Of a stretch of 64,000 nt of DNA, positions 17,788 to 27,386 are shown piece after piece. This DNA comes from Enterobacter asburiae (GTDB lineage Bacteria; Pseudomonadota; Gammaproteobacteria; Enterobacterales; Enterobacteriaceae). Each line of letters starts with the position of its first letter. Within the stretch, counting starts at the first letter, position 1. The position numbers and the translations under genes are program-made. The DNA lies in the NCBI RefSeq assembly GCF_021440515.1, contig NZ_JAKCMV010000028.1:1-64000 (forward strand). Direction: 5' to 3'. The notes beneath the pieces were generated by a model that made no database searches, was not told the origin of the DNA, and was given only the letters and a program-made list of their open reading frames with translations.

Positions 17788-18624
17788 TTAGCTACGGATA
17801 AACGTCAGGATATCCGCGTTGATCGCGTCTGCATGGGTGGTGTGCATCCCGTGCGGATAGCCCGGATAAATGCGCAGCGTGCTGTTGCTGAGCAGTTTAT
17901 CTTGCAGGATGGCCGCATTTTTATACGGAACAACCTGATCGTCATCCCCCTGCATTACCAGAACCGGCACGGTTATCGCTTTGAGATCGTCAGTCTGGTC
18001 CGTTTCTGAGAACGCTTTAATCCCTTCGTACTGGGCCAGCGCGCCGCCGATCATCCCCTGACGCCACCAGTTCTGAATGGTGCCCTGAGAAACTTCAGCG
18101 CCCTCGCGGTTAAAGCCGTAGAACGGGCCGGAGGCGACGTCCAGGTAAAACTGCGCGCGGTTAGCGGCCAGCGCCTTGCGGAATCCGTCGAACACGGAGA
18201 TAGGAGTGCCGCCCGGGTTGCTGTCGGTTTTGACCATCAGCGGGGGAACGGAGCTGATCAGCACCGCTTTCGCCACGCGCCCCTGAGGCTGGCCGTAGCG
18301 GGCAACATAGCGCGCGACCTGTCCGCCACCGGTTGAGTGCCCAACGTGGATAGCATTTTTCAGATCCAGGTGTTCAACTACTGCGTTCACGTCCGCCGCG
18401 TAGTGATCCATATCGTGCCCTTCACTCACCTGGTCCGAGCGCCCGTGACCGCGTCGGTCAGTGGCGATCACGCGATAGCCCTGAGCCAGGAAGAACAACA
18501 TCTGGTTATCCCAGTCATCCGCGCTTAAAGGCCATCCATGATGAAACACGATAGGTTGAGCCGATTTATCGCCCCAGTCCTTATAGAAAATATGAACACC
18601 GTCGGTTGTGGTTACAAATGCCAT
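17788..18624 (-). CDS. Alpha/beta hydrolase (arylesterase / cofactor-free haloperoxidase type)
   Basis: A 278-residue soluble enzyme. HHGWPLS gives the oxyanion region, GHSTGG the nucleophile elbow (Ser97), MQGDDDQVVP the acid region and YPHGMH the catalytic His. The closest recognisable group is the chloroperoxidase/arylesterase branch, hydrolysing small esters and, with peroxide, halogenating in vitro. It is a single-gene unit with its own terminator. Physiological substrate not deducible. Confidence 0.88.
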   Translation of the reverse strand: MAFVTTTDGVHIFYKDWGDKSAQPIVFHHGWPLSADDWDNQMLFFLAQGYRVIATDRRGHGRSDQVSEGHDMDHYAADVNAVVEHLDLKNAIHVGHSTGGGQVARYVARYGQPQGRVAKAVLISSVPPLMVKTDSNPGGTPISVFDGFRKALAANRAQFYLDVASGPFYGFNREGAEVSQGTIQNWWRQGMIGGALAQYEGIKAFSETDQTDDLKAITVPVLVMQGDDDQVVPYKNAAILQDKLLSNSTLRIYPGYPHGMHTTHADAINADILTFIRS

Positions 18625-18901
18625 AACAATTACTCCTGTATTTATCGTCCTGAAATAGCCGGATTACGTTCCAGTCAGTGGAGAAAAGCACCTGAAGGGC
18701 TGATGCTTTTCCGTCCGGCTAAGGAGAACCCTACGCCTCGCCGGGCCGCTCGTACAATTGACCTCATCAATGGAACGTATAAGGAAAACCTCATTGTTAA
18801 TCACGGTTATCTGGCGAAAAAATAGGGATAGTGGGCACAGTTAACGCCCAGGATTAAGGTGGCTAAGGTCGCTATACACGGGGAGGCAATTGACGTGAAA
18901 C

Positions 18902-19198
18902 TCAGTAATCTTCCATACAATCTACCTGACTCACCGCATCCCAGTAGCCATCCAGGTTGTCGCGCTTCATCGCTGTGATCGCATTTTTGATCAGCAGCTG
19001 ATTAGCTTCCGACGACAAAATCATAGTCTGCCATTGCTTATCGCTCTGCTTTTTTTGCGGCGTACAGACTTTTTTCAGATCTTTCATAACCTGCTGGTTA
19101 ATTTGTGCGTCCTTTGCAGGGCTCTCCTCATCCTGAGCATGGACGAACGCGGCAACCAGCAGACAGACGACCAGGCAAAAAAGGTGTGCAAATTTCAT
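18902..19198 (-). CDS. yicS: YicS, small secreted protein
   Basis: A 98-residue protein with a signal peptide (cleavage after VHA, near residue 21) and a charged mature part with two cysteines (CTPQKK and VDCMEDY) that could form a disulfide in the periplasm. Length and ending match E. coli YicS, function unknown. It is one of the core yic genes, here separated from nepI by the PTS operon. Confidence 0.8.
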   Translation of the reverse strand: MKFAHLFCLVVCLLVAAFVHAQDEESPAKDAQINQQVMKDLKKVCTPQKKQSDKQWQTMILSSEANQLLIKNAITAMKRDNLDGYWDAVSQVDCMEDY

Positions 19199-19356
19199 TG
19201 AAACCCCCGTTTAGAAGACACGTCTTTCCCCTGAAATATATCGTTACATTCAGTGTAGCGACGCCAGCCGAAAGTATGAATTTATTCATGTTGCTTATGT
19301 GCATCTCCTGACGAGGCTGTGCGATAGTAGGGTTGCTGAAAAATAAGGAGAAAAAT

Positions 19357-19776
19357 ATGCAGCTTAATATTACCCATAAGGTCACACCGGAAGAAAAAGA
19401 AGAGCTTTTAGTGGGGCTGAGATCGTTTAACGCGCAGTTCCTGGATTTGGCGACGTTTAGCTGTGATATCGGCGTTTACGTGCGCAACGAAGAGGGCGTG
19501 ATGCTGGGCGGGTTAATTGGCACCCGCAAAGGGGAATGGCTGAATATCGATTTTCTGTGGGTCAGCGACACCGTGCGGGGTTCGGGCGTGGGCAGCCAGC
19601 TCATCAGGGCCGCTGAGGATGAAGCCAGACGCCAGGGCTGTAAACACGCGCTGGTCGACACCGCCAGCTTCCAGGCGCGTCCGTTCTATGAAAAGCAGGG
19701 CTATCAGCTACAGTTTTCCCTGCAAGACTATCCGTTGCAGGGCATGCAGAGACACTATCTGGCCCGCGCGCTTTAA
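19357..19776 (+). CDS. GNAT-family N-acetyltransferase
   Basis: A 139-residue protein. The acetyl-CoA loop is [11 protein letters not shown] and the C-terminal [11 protein letters not shown] is the usual GNAT ending. The ATG at 19357 after AAGGAG is chosen over a start 24 bases upstream that lacks a binding site. Its stop overlaps the end of the convergent tetR gene by four bases. Substrate unknown. Confidence 0.88.
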   Translation: MQLNITHKVTPEEKEELLVGLRSFNAQFLDLATFSCDIGVYVRNEEGVMLGGLIGTRKGEWLNIDFLWVSDTVRGSGVGSQLIRAAEDEARRQGCKHALVDTASFQARPFYEKQGYQLQFSLQDYPLQGMQRHYLARAL

Positions 19777-20420
19777 GCCCCAATCCCGTGGCCGATCACC
19801 GCTAAGACGTGTCGGACCACGCTCTCCCGCGAGAGGGTATGGAGCCGTTCGTCGTTGCGCATGCGCGAGAAGGGCACCAGCACCAGGCTCAGCAAAGTGG
19901 TAAATAACAGCTCGGGGGCAAGCTCAGTATTGAGCTTCCCTTCCTGCTGCCATCGTTTAACCGTCGCCAGCGTTGCCTGATACTTATCATCGCCAAAGCG
20001 CGCGTGAAGATGGGTACGCAGCACCGGCATTTCACCGATCACCTCCTGCATCCACAGCGGCGCAAACCAGTGGTGCTGCTGCGCCAGGTCTGCGAGCACT
20101 TCCACCATTTGCGTCAGCGCCGTCACCGGCGAATCCGGGTTCTCCGCGAAAATCGCACCGATCCTGTTGCGAAGCGGCAGAAAACGCTCCTCAATCATCG
20201 CGTCCAGCAGCTGTTCCCGGGAGTTGAAATAGTAGTGCAGCATCGCGGGCGTCACGCCCGCCTCTTTGGCAATGGCGTTGAGGGACGTGCGGGCAATACC
20301 CTGACGGGAGAAGAGGTCGAGAGCGAGATCCAGCAGCTGTTCACGGCTGGCGGTGACGCGTTTTCCACCGCGCGGGCGGCCGGGACGGCGCGGTTCAGAA
20401 TTGTCTTTTTGTGCTGACAT
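19773..20420 (-). CDS. TetR-family repressor of the divergent MFS pump
   Basis: A 215-residue protein. After a basic, proline-rich N-terminus ([11 protein letters not shown]) comes a TetR helix-turn-helix (about residues 27-72, [21 protein letters not shown]) and an all-helical ligand domain. It is divergent from an MFS drug-exporter gene across a 93-base region with inverted repeats, the classical local-repressor layout. Confidence 0.9.
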   Translation of the reverse strand: MSAQKDNSEPRRPGRPRGGKRVTASREQLLDLALDLFSRQGIARTSLNAIAKEAGVTPAMLHYYFNSREQLLDAMIEERFLPLRNRIGAIFAENPDSPVTALTQMVEVLADLAQQHHWFAPLWMQEVIGEMPVLRTHLHARFGDDKYQATLATVKRWQQEGKLNTELAPELLFTTLLSLVLVPFSRMRNDERLHTLSRESVVRHVLAVIGHGIGA

Positions 20421-20445
20421 GGCGGCGGTTTCTCTTGATCTTATT

Positions 20446-22019
<1,574 letters not shown>

Positions 22020-22130
22020 CGGTTCCCCTATTTATTGCGAGTCGCTTTCCGATTTTCAGCGGCGGCGCTTGTCTTGCAGCGCGCCGCTGACGCATGATGC
22101 GGACTGGTCAATAAAACGACAGAGGTAGCA

Positions 22131-22391
22131 ATGGAACGCACGGCAAAACTGTTTAAAAAGGGAAAAAAACAGGCAGTGATACTGCCTGATGAGTTCGCGT
22201 TTGATGCTGAGAGCGTCTACATCAGGCGGGATGAAGCGGGGAATGTGGTTTTGACGGCAAGATCGGAGAAAGAACGCCACCGGGATAACTTTTTGCGCTT
22301 ACTGAAAACTACACATGTTCCGGATTCATTTCTGAGTAAGGAGGAGCGAAATCAGAGCTATACCACGAGAAATCCTCTGGAAGGGCTTTAG
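22131..22391 (+). CDS. vapB: VapB-type antitoxin
   Basis: An 86-residue protein beginning with an AbrB-like swapped-hairpin DNA-binding segment (TAKLFKKGKKQAVILPDEF) followed by a charged tail that would wrap the toxin. It is two bases upstream of a PIN-domain gene, the standard antitoxin-first order. A GC-rich hairpin with arms CAGCGGCG (22057-22064) and CGCCGCTG (22082-22089) lies between the MFS stop and this gene and may end MFS transcription. Confidence 0.88.
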   Translation: MERTAKLFKKGKKQAVILPDEFAFDAESVYIRRDEAGNVVLTARSEKERHRDNFLRLLKTTHVPDSFLSKEERNQSYTTRNPLEGL

Positions 22392-22393
22392 AA

Positions 22394-22792
22394 ATGCTGC
22401 ATATGTTGGATACCAATATGGTTAGCCACCTTGTCAGGCAGCATCCTGAAGTGGTGAACCGCTATTCTCGAATAGCACCAGATGAAATGTGTATTTCAAG
22501 CGTAACGGAGGCTGAGTTGCTCTATGGCCTGGCCAAAAAGCGCAGCAAAACATTACAAGAAACCATTCTGGAGTTTCTTAAAACTATCACCATTTGCGAT
22601 TGGGACAGCGAAGCCGCAGCAACTTATGGCGAACTGCGTGCCGCGATGGAAAAAAGAGGTAAGGTGATGGGCGATCTCGATCAGCTTATCGCTGCGCATG
22701 CTATTAGTCGGGGCACGACAATTGTCACTAACGATCGTGCGTTTGAGATGGTTCAGGATCTGATCGTAGAAGACTGGACTCATGCGGCCTGA
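22394..22792 (+). CDS. vapC: VapC toxin, PIN-domain ribonuclease
   Basis: A 132-residue PIN protein with the four expected acidic residues: Asp6 (MLDTN), Glu41 (TEAELLYG), Asp96 (GDLDQLIAAHA) and Asp114 (VTNDRAF). Enteric VapC toxins cut initiator tRNA. Translationally linked to vapB. It lies just before a REP cluster and nlpA. Confidence 0.92.
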   Translation: MLHMLDTNMVSHLVRQHPEVVNRYSRIAPDEMCISSVTEAELLYGLAKKRSKTLQETILEFLKTITICDWDSEAAATYGELRAAMEKRGKVMGDLDQLIAAHAISRGTTIVTNDRAFEMVQDLIVEDWTHAA

Positions 22793-22862
22793 CGCCATTC
22801 GCCCGGTGGCGCTACGCTTCCCCGTAATGTAGGCCGGGTAAGCGCAGCGCCACCCGGCATCA
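22793..22862. repeat. BIME: two inverted REP units
   Basis: GCCCGGTGGCGCTACGCTTCC (22801-22821) faces an inverted partner containing GGCCGGGTAAGCGCAGCG and CCACCCGGC (22831-22859). This is the usual enteric REP palindrome pair between genes. A closely similar single unit lies at 45799-45829. Confidence 0.85.
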
Positions 22863-22965
22863 GACCGCATATAACTTTCCCTTCTTATTGATTCCTTTTC
22901 GTTTTTTAGCCTGCCGCGTCGTTGTCGATATAGTCATCAAAACGTTTATCAAAAGGAATCGACGG

Positions 22966-23766
22966 GTGAAACTTCAATTAGGTGCGCTGTTGCTGACCAG
23001 CCTGCTGCTGGCGGGCTGTGACCAGAGCGGCAGCGATGCCAAACACATTAAAGTCGGGGTCATCAACGGCGCGGAGCAGGATGTCGCCGAAGTCGCTAAA
23101 AAAGTGGCAAAAGAGAAATACGGCCTCGACGTAGAGCTGGTGGGCTTTAGCGGCTCTCTGCTGCCGAACGACGCCACCAGTCACGGTGAGCTTGATGCGA
23201 ACGTCTTCCAGCATCGTCCGTTCCTCGCGGAGGATAACAAGGCCCACGGCTACAGGCTGGTGGCGGTCGCCAACACCTTTGTCTTCCCGATGGCCGGCTA
23301 CTCCCGCAAGATTAAATCCGTGTCCGAGCTAAAAGACGGCGCCACCATTGCCATACCAAACGACCCGACCAACCTCGGTCGCGCGCTGCTGCTCCTGCAA
23401 AAGCAGAAGCTGATCGAACTGAAGCCGAACGTGGGCCTGCTGCCAACCTCGCTGGATATCACCGCGAACCCGAAAAAGCTGAACATCATGGAGCTTGAAG
23501 GGGCGCAGCTGCCGCGCGTGCTGGACGACCCGAAAGTCGACGTGGCGATCATCAGCACCACCTATCTCCAACAGACCGGGCTGTCGCCGGTACACGATGG
23601 CGTATTTATCGAGGATAAAGACTCGCCGTACGTCAACATCGTGGTGACGCGTGAAGATAATAAAGACGCGGAAAACGTGAAGGAATTTATTCAGTCGTAC
23701 CAGTCGCCGGAAGTGGCGAAAGCGGCGGAAACGATCTTTAACGGCGGCGCGGTACCGGGCTGGTAA
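22966..23766 (+). CDS. nlpA: NlpA, MetQ-family inner-membrane lipoprotein
   Basis: A 266-residue lipoprotein of the methionine-binding NlpA/MetQ family. The lipobox LLAGC gives Cys18 as the lipidated residue, and Asp at +2 is the known signal that keeps NlpA in the inner membrane. The GTG at 22966 is taken as start because AAGGAA precedes it and the signal peptide begins there; an in-frame ATG 78 bases earlier would place a long tail before it. NlpA is a minor methionine-import substrate-binding protein in E. coli. Core gene of the selC neighbourhood. Confidence 0.88.
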   Translation: MKLQLGALLLTSLLLAGCDQSGSDAKHIKVGVINGAEQDVAEVAKKVAKEKYGLDVELVGFSGSLLPNDATSHGELDANVFQHRPFLAEDNKAHGYRLVAVANTFVFPMAGYSRKIKSVSELKDGATIAIPNDPTNLGRALLLLQKQKLIELKPNVGLLPTSLDITANPKKLNIMELEGAQLPRVLDDPKVDVAIISTTYLQQTGLSPVHDGVFIEDKDSPYVNIVVTREDNKDAENVKEFIQSYQSPEVAKAAETIFNGGAVPGW

Positions 23767-23800
23767 TACCGTAAAAATGCGAACCCGATGCCGCCGGATT

Positions 23801-24481
23801 TTACGCCGTCACGACAGCGTCTATCCGGCTTTCCGGCCAGAGAAAACCCTGGCCAAATTGGGCTCCCGACGCGCAGGCTCGCTGTAGATCCTGCGCGGTT
23901 TCAATCCCTTCAACAACGATAGCTCCGGCAATCTTCTCTCTGACGAAGTGAACGAGCGCGTCGAATCGGCCGGGGAGGCTTAGCTCCGAGCGGTCGATTT
24001 TGATGCCGTCAAACGGCAGGGCAAGCCGCGCATAGTCGTCTGCCAGCTCACAGGTCAGATCGTCCAGCCAGATTTTCCAGCCCGCGGCTTTAAGCCGGTG
24101 CAGATTTTTATGGACGCTGTCTTGCTCAAGCTTACTCATGCGGGTCAGGGTGAGCGGGTCCTGAATCTCAATCGTTAATCGCCGCTGATGGCGTAGCGCA
24201 AGCAGCAGTTCCATCGCTCTGGGATCGAGCAGCTTATCTGCCGGGAAGTTAAGCCAGTACTGGCCCTGGTCCTGCATCTTTAAAAGCGTATTGGCCTGCC
24301 AGAAAAATATTTGCAGCGCACAGCGGGTGGGCAGCGAGGCGAAGAGCACGTCAAGATTGACGTTGCGGATCTCCACAAGAACCTCATGCGCCATGGCCTG
24401 GCCGGAATGAAAGTCCACGACGGGCTGAAACCGCAGCCCCGTGATGGTATGCAGTATGGGTGAGGGAAGCACGGTATACAT
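23801..24481 (-). CDS. EAL-domain c-di-GMP phosphodiesterase
   Basis: A 226-residue, single-domain EAL protein. Catalytic positions can be followed: Glu in HEVLVE (for EAL), Asn in LNFPAD, Glu in TIEIQD, the Asp pair in LDDLT, Lys in IKIDRS, Glu in VEGIET and Gln in GQGFLWPE. The loop after DD differs from the usual DDFGTG, so activity needs testing. It would lower c-di-GMP, which commonly switches fimbriae and biofilm; the Klebsiella MrkJ protein is a similar short fimbria-linked EAL protein. The ATG at 24481 has GAAGG upstream. An in-frame TTG at 24553 overlapping the luxR-like stop is possible but would run through a terminator hairpin. Confidence 0.82.
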   Translation of the reverse strand: MYTVLPSPILHTITGLRFQPVVDFHSGQAMAHEVLVEIRNVNLDVLFASLPTRCALQIFFWQANTLLKMQDQGQYWLNFPADKLLDPRAMELLLALRHQRRLTIEIQDPLTLTRMSKLEQDSVHKNLHRLKAAGWKIWLDDLTCELADDYARLALPFDGIKIDRSELSLPGRFDALVHFVREKIAGAIVVEGIETAQDLQRACASGAQFGQGFLWPESRIDAVVTA

Positions 24482-24493
24482 GACGAGACCTTC

Positions 24494-24522
24494 AAAAAAA
24501 AGGTTCCCGCGGACGCGGGAAC
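24494..24522 (-). terminator. Terminator-like hairpin between luxR-like and EAL genes
   Basis: On the minus strand GTTCCCGC, a 4-base loop and GCGGGAAC are followed by C and eight T residues, a textbook intrinsic terminator. It lies after the luxR-like stop and before the EAL ATG, so it either separates the two genes or attenuates the EAL gene. Confidence 0.85.
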
Positions 24523-24549
24523 AAAAGCAAACGACACACGGTCGAACGG

Positions 24550-25167
24550 TCAATTCAATATCCAGCGAATGCTCTCGTAGAACGAAGGGCCCCGAACGGC
24601 CTTGAGCTTATACATGGCGCTGTTTTTATAGAAGTAAACCAGCCTGACGTTGCAGCCCAGCTGGCGGGCAATTTGCTTGGTTTTCAGATTCGATGAGTAA
24701 CCCCTCAGCACGCTGGCTTCCTCATTGGAAAGTCTTGCAGGGCGCTGTTGCGTCGTGATGCTTACGTTGTAATTGTTCAACGATTTGGGCGTCTGGCTCA
24801 TCAGAATTTGCCACATCGCCTTGATATCCCCCAGCGAAACGCGTTTGTTGATGACTCCGTCTACATGCTTAAACTTCAGAAAACCGGCGGATAATGAGTA
24901 AATATAAATCCGCGCATCGGGCTGTATTTCTTTAATGCGCAGAATGTCCTCATTCGGCGTAATCATAAAATTGCCAGGGTTCAGCGGATCGTATATTACG
25001 ACGTCCCATGTCCGTTTGCTGAGAAGAAAACTTTCAATGTTGCTAAATCCCTGAAAAACAATATCCCGATGCTCGTCAGGTTCGCGATCGCCAAGATATC
25101 GCAGGCCAATCATTGTGAATTCACAACTATCAACCACGGCAACATATATTTTTTCTTTCATGGTCAT
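24550..25167 (-). CDS. LuxR-type response-regulator-like protein (fimbria-linked 1)
   Basis: A 205-residue protein. The N-terminal half looks like a receiver domain (YVAVVDSCEFT, then DVVIYDPLNP where the phospho-acceptor Asp would be) and the C-terminal part is a LuxR/GerE helix-turn-helix (about residues 143-200: LSNEEASVLRGYSSNLKTKQ). The helix-turn-helix departs from consensus. Divergent from a second LuxR-like gene across 451 bases. With the EAL gene it probably forms the control module for the neighbouring fimbrial operons; no partner sensor kinase gene is present. Confidence 0.78.
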   Translation of the reverse strand: MTMKEKIYVAVVDSCEFTMIGLRYLGDREPDEHRDIVFQGFSNIESFLLSKRTWDVVIYDPLNPGNFMITPNEDILRIKEIQPDARIYIYSLSAGFLKFKHVDGVINKRVSLGDIKAMWQILMSQTPKSLNNYNVSITTQQRPARLSNEEASVLRGYSSNLKTKQIARQLGCNVRLVYFYKNSAMYKLKAVRGPSFYESIRWILN

Positions 25168-25618
25168 TCTCCTTTATCTGAGCACCATGTTCCTGTAAGA
25201 AAAACAGTCTTTGAATGTTGTGTTCACCCATTATTTGTGTGGTGGGATGATGCGTAAAATGTATGCCAGGGAAACATATCGAGTAAAGAGGATGTTTTTT
25301 ATTGGTAAAAAATAAAATTGAAAAGATATTTTAATGGCAGAACTAATGTCTTTAATCTTATTATAACGCCAGGGGCAGGGTTTTATTCTGAAAAGTCGCG
25401 GAATTTAATATTTGCTATGGCTCAGAAGGGCTTTGCAGGCTGCTTTGGGCGGGTTTTATGCGTTTTTTGGCCCTGTTTAACTTAATTTAAGACAGTGGCG
25501 TTGATCAGTTGCAGATTTTTGTCATTACTACCGATAAAATCCTGGAGGGAATAAGTTGTGAGCGCGGTTGTATTAAATTACTATCACTCCCCTTTATTCG
25601 TCTTAACAATGAAATTAT
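25168..25618. promoter_or_regulatory. 451-base AT-rich divergent region between two luxR-like genes
   Basis: No plausible gene in either direction. The stretch is AT-rich compared with its flanks and must hold the promoters of both regulators. No clear operator or RNA gene is seen. Confidence 0.5.
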
Positions 25619-26284
25619 ATGATTTGTACTGAGTTAACCGTCAGGGTTATTGTGTTTTATCGAATCAATATTCTGCACGAGACGATCGGCGATGCGCTGC
25701 AAAAATTACTGCCTGAATATTCCCTGAGCGTATCGATAGCTGAATCAATAGATCAGCTTTTTGATGCGATAGACGATCACCAGGTTGATATTGTGATTGT
25801 AGACTTCAGTCATCTTTTTAACCATAGATCGGGGGGAGTGCAAACCAGTAACAGACTGAATGCGCTATGTCATATGCACAACGTTAAGCGCGTTCTTTTT
25901 GTTCCAGAATTACAGTACGGGTTATTAAAAAAAGTTCTGGAAATGAAATATGAGGTGACGCTCTCTTTGCAGGACACCCCCGCAGAGTTGAGAGGGCAAT
26001 TACTGGCGCTGCTGGGAACGGAGGACGTTAAGCCGCGGATATCATCTTTTCTTAAAGGGATGATGCGCACCGGCGCGCGTTCGCGTTCGGTGCTTTCCGC
26101 GCGGGAATGGGAGGTGCTGCATCTTATTGTGGAAGGCTACACGGTGACCGAAATCGCCCGGCTGCGAAGCCGCTCGGTCAGTACCATTGCGACTCAAAAG
26201 CACAATGCCATGAAGAAGCTCAACCTCGCCAACCACAGTGAACTGATCAAATACCTACAGATGGCGGGGAAGATTGGGAATTAA
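25619..26284 (+). CDS. LuxR-type response-regulator-like protein (fimbria-linked 2)
   Basis: A 221-residue protein with a receiver-like N-terminal half (VDIVIVDFSHLF at the acceptor position) and a good LuxR/GerE C-terminus (about residues 152-215: LSAREWEVLHLIVEGYTVTE then SVSTIATQKHNAMKKL). The overall plan resembles FimZ/RcsB-type fimbrial regulators. It is convergent with the first fimbrial operon, ending 25 bases from the adhesin gene stop. No cognate kinase is nearby. Confidence 0.8.
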   Translation: MICTELTVRVIVFYRINILHETIGDALQKLLPEYSLSVSIAESIDQLFDAIDDHQVDIVIVDFSHLFNHRSGGVQTSNRLNALCHMHNVKRVLFVPELQYGLLKKVLEMKYEVTLSLQDTPAELRGQLLALLGTEDVKPRISSFLKGMMRTGARSRSVLSAREWEVLHLIVEGYTVTEIARLRSRSVSTIATQKHNAMKKLNLANHSELIKYLQMAGKIGN

Positions 26285-26309
26285 GCGACTGAGTTCCGCA
26301 CCAGGCCCC

Positions 26310-27374
26310 TCATGGATAGATAATATTCAGCGTGGCCGAGGTATTCAGCTTGCCCTGGCTCACCTTCGCCGGTGCCCAGACATAATACGATGCCGCCATT
26401 GGCAGGCTAAACGTTTTATTCAATGCTCCGCCCGCGGCCACGCTAAACAGCAGCGTGGCGTTGCCGCGGCTGGCTGTTGAGGTCGAAAAGACCACCGGCT
26501 GCTGCGGATTGTTGCGCTGAATCAGCCGCAGACCAACGCCCTGCGCCGCGCTGCTGCTGGTATCGACCAGCACCGAGCTGTCGGTGGAGAGCAGCTGATT
26601 GCTGGAGAGGAACATCTCGATGGCCCGGTCAGAGTTGCCGCTGGTGCTCAGGTTCTGGCAGCTCATGTTGAGCGTGAAGGGGGTCAGCCCCGGCTGCGCA
26701 GAGGCGCTAAGCTGGGGAATGCCGAGCGTAGGCAGAGCCACCGTTAGCCCGGCGTTGTCGAACGAGCAGGTCGTCAGCTTTGGTGCATATTTGACGGTCA
26801 TCGGCTGGCCAAACATGTCGCGGTTATCGTATGGCCACTTAAAGCCGTTAAACAGCCACTGCACAATTTTCACCAGCTGGTTTATCGGCCAGGTAATGAT
26901 CTCCCACAGCGACATGCCGCTCATATCGCTGACGAACAGCACGTCGCTCATATTCGCCGTGTCGCCCGTGAGCGTGGTGCCGCTCTGGTTTACCAGCGTA
27001 AAGCGCACCGTAAAAGGGGTATTCAGCTCCGAGGCCGTATGGTTACCGCTGGCGGCCAGCTTCTTGTTGGGATGCGTGCTGGTGATCTCCGCCCGCACCC
27101 TGTATTTATCGTTGCTGAAGCCCAGAACGGTGGCGTAACTACTGTCGGTTGAGAGGATCGGCGTGTAGGAAAACTCGCTGTCACCGGTTGAGCAGTTGAA
27201 CGATCCGCTGTACTGGGTGGTAAAGCTACCGGTCCAGGTTGGCGTGGCCGGCGTGAGCTTATCCGACAGGTCGACGTTGATTGGCGGGCCATAGGATATG
27301 CTGCCCCCGGCGCAGGTGGCATAGCTTGCGCCGCTGACGCAGGTGAGAAACAGAAAGGTGAGTAACCGTATCAT
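26310..27374 (-). CDS. Fimbrial tip adhesin, operon 1
   Basis: A 354-residue secreted protein with a signal peptide (cleavage near residue 19, after SYA). The N-terminal about 200 residues would be a lectin-like receptor domain with an unusual tryptophan-rich stretch (WEIITWPINQLVKIVQWLF). The C-terminal about 140 residues form a pilin domain whose last strand ends with the penultimate Tyr (NIIYP) recognised by chaperones. Last gene of the operon, 12 bases after the usher. Receptor unknown. Confidence 0.82.
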   Translation of the reverse strand: MIRLLTFLFLTCVSGASYATCAGGSISYGPPINVDLSDKLTPATPTWTGSFTTQYSGSFNCSTGDSEFSYTPILSTDSSYATVLGFSNDKYRVRAEITSTHPNKKLAASGNHTASELNTPFTVRFTLVNQSGTTLTGDTANMSDVLFVSDMSGMSLWEIITWPINQLVKIVQWLFNGFKWPYDNRDMFGQPMTVKYAPKLTTCSFDNAGLTVALPTLGIPQLSASAQPGLTPFTLNMSCQNLSTSGNSDRAIEMFLSSNQLLSTDSSVLVDTSSSAAQGVGLRLIQRNNPQQPVVFSTSTASRGNATLLFSVAAGGALNKTFSLPMAASYYVWAPAKVSQGKLNTSATLNIIYP

Positions 27375-27386
27375 GTTGATTTTCCG

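Noticed and set aside
18538-18825. 95-codon plus-strand frame over the hydrolase start and the following gap
   Set aside because: Half of it is antisense to the hydrolase and the rest has no motif; the 277-base gap to yicS holds only a short hairpin (arms 18683-18690 and 18704-18711).
24482-24553. Longer EAL protein starting at TTG overlapping the luxR-like stop
   Set aside because: It would place a terminator hairpin inside the coding sequence and has a weak start; the ATG at 24481 has a ribosome binding site.
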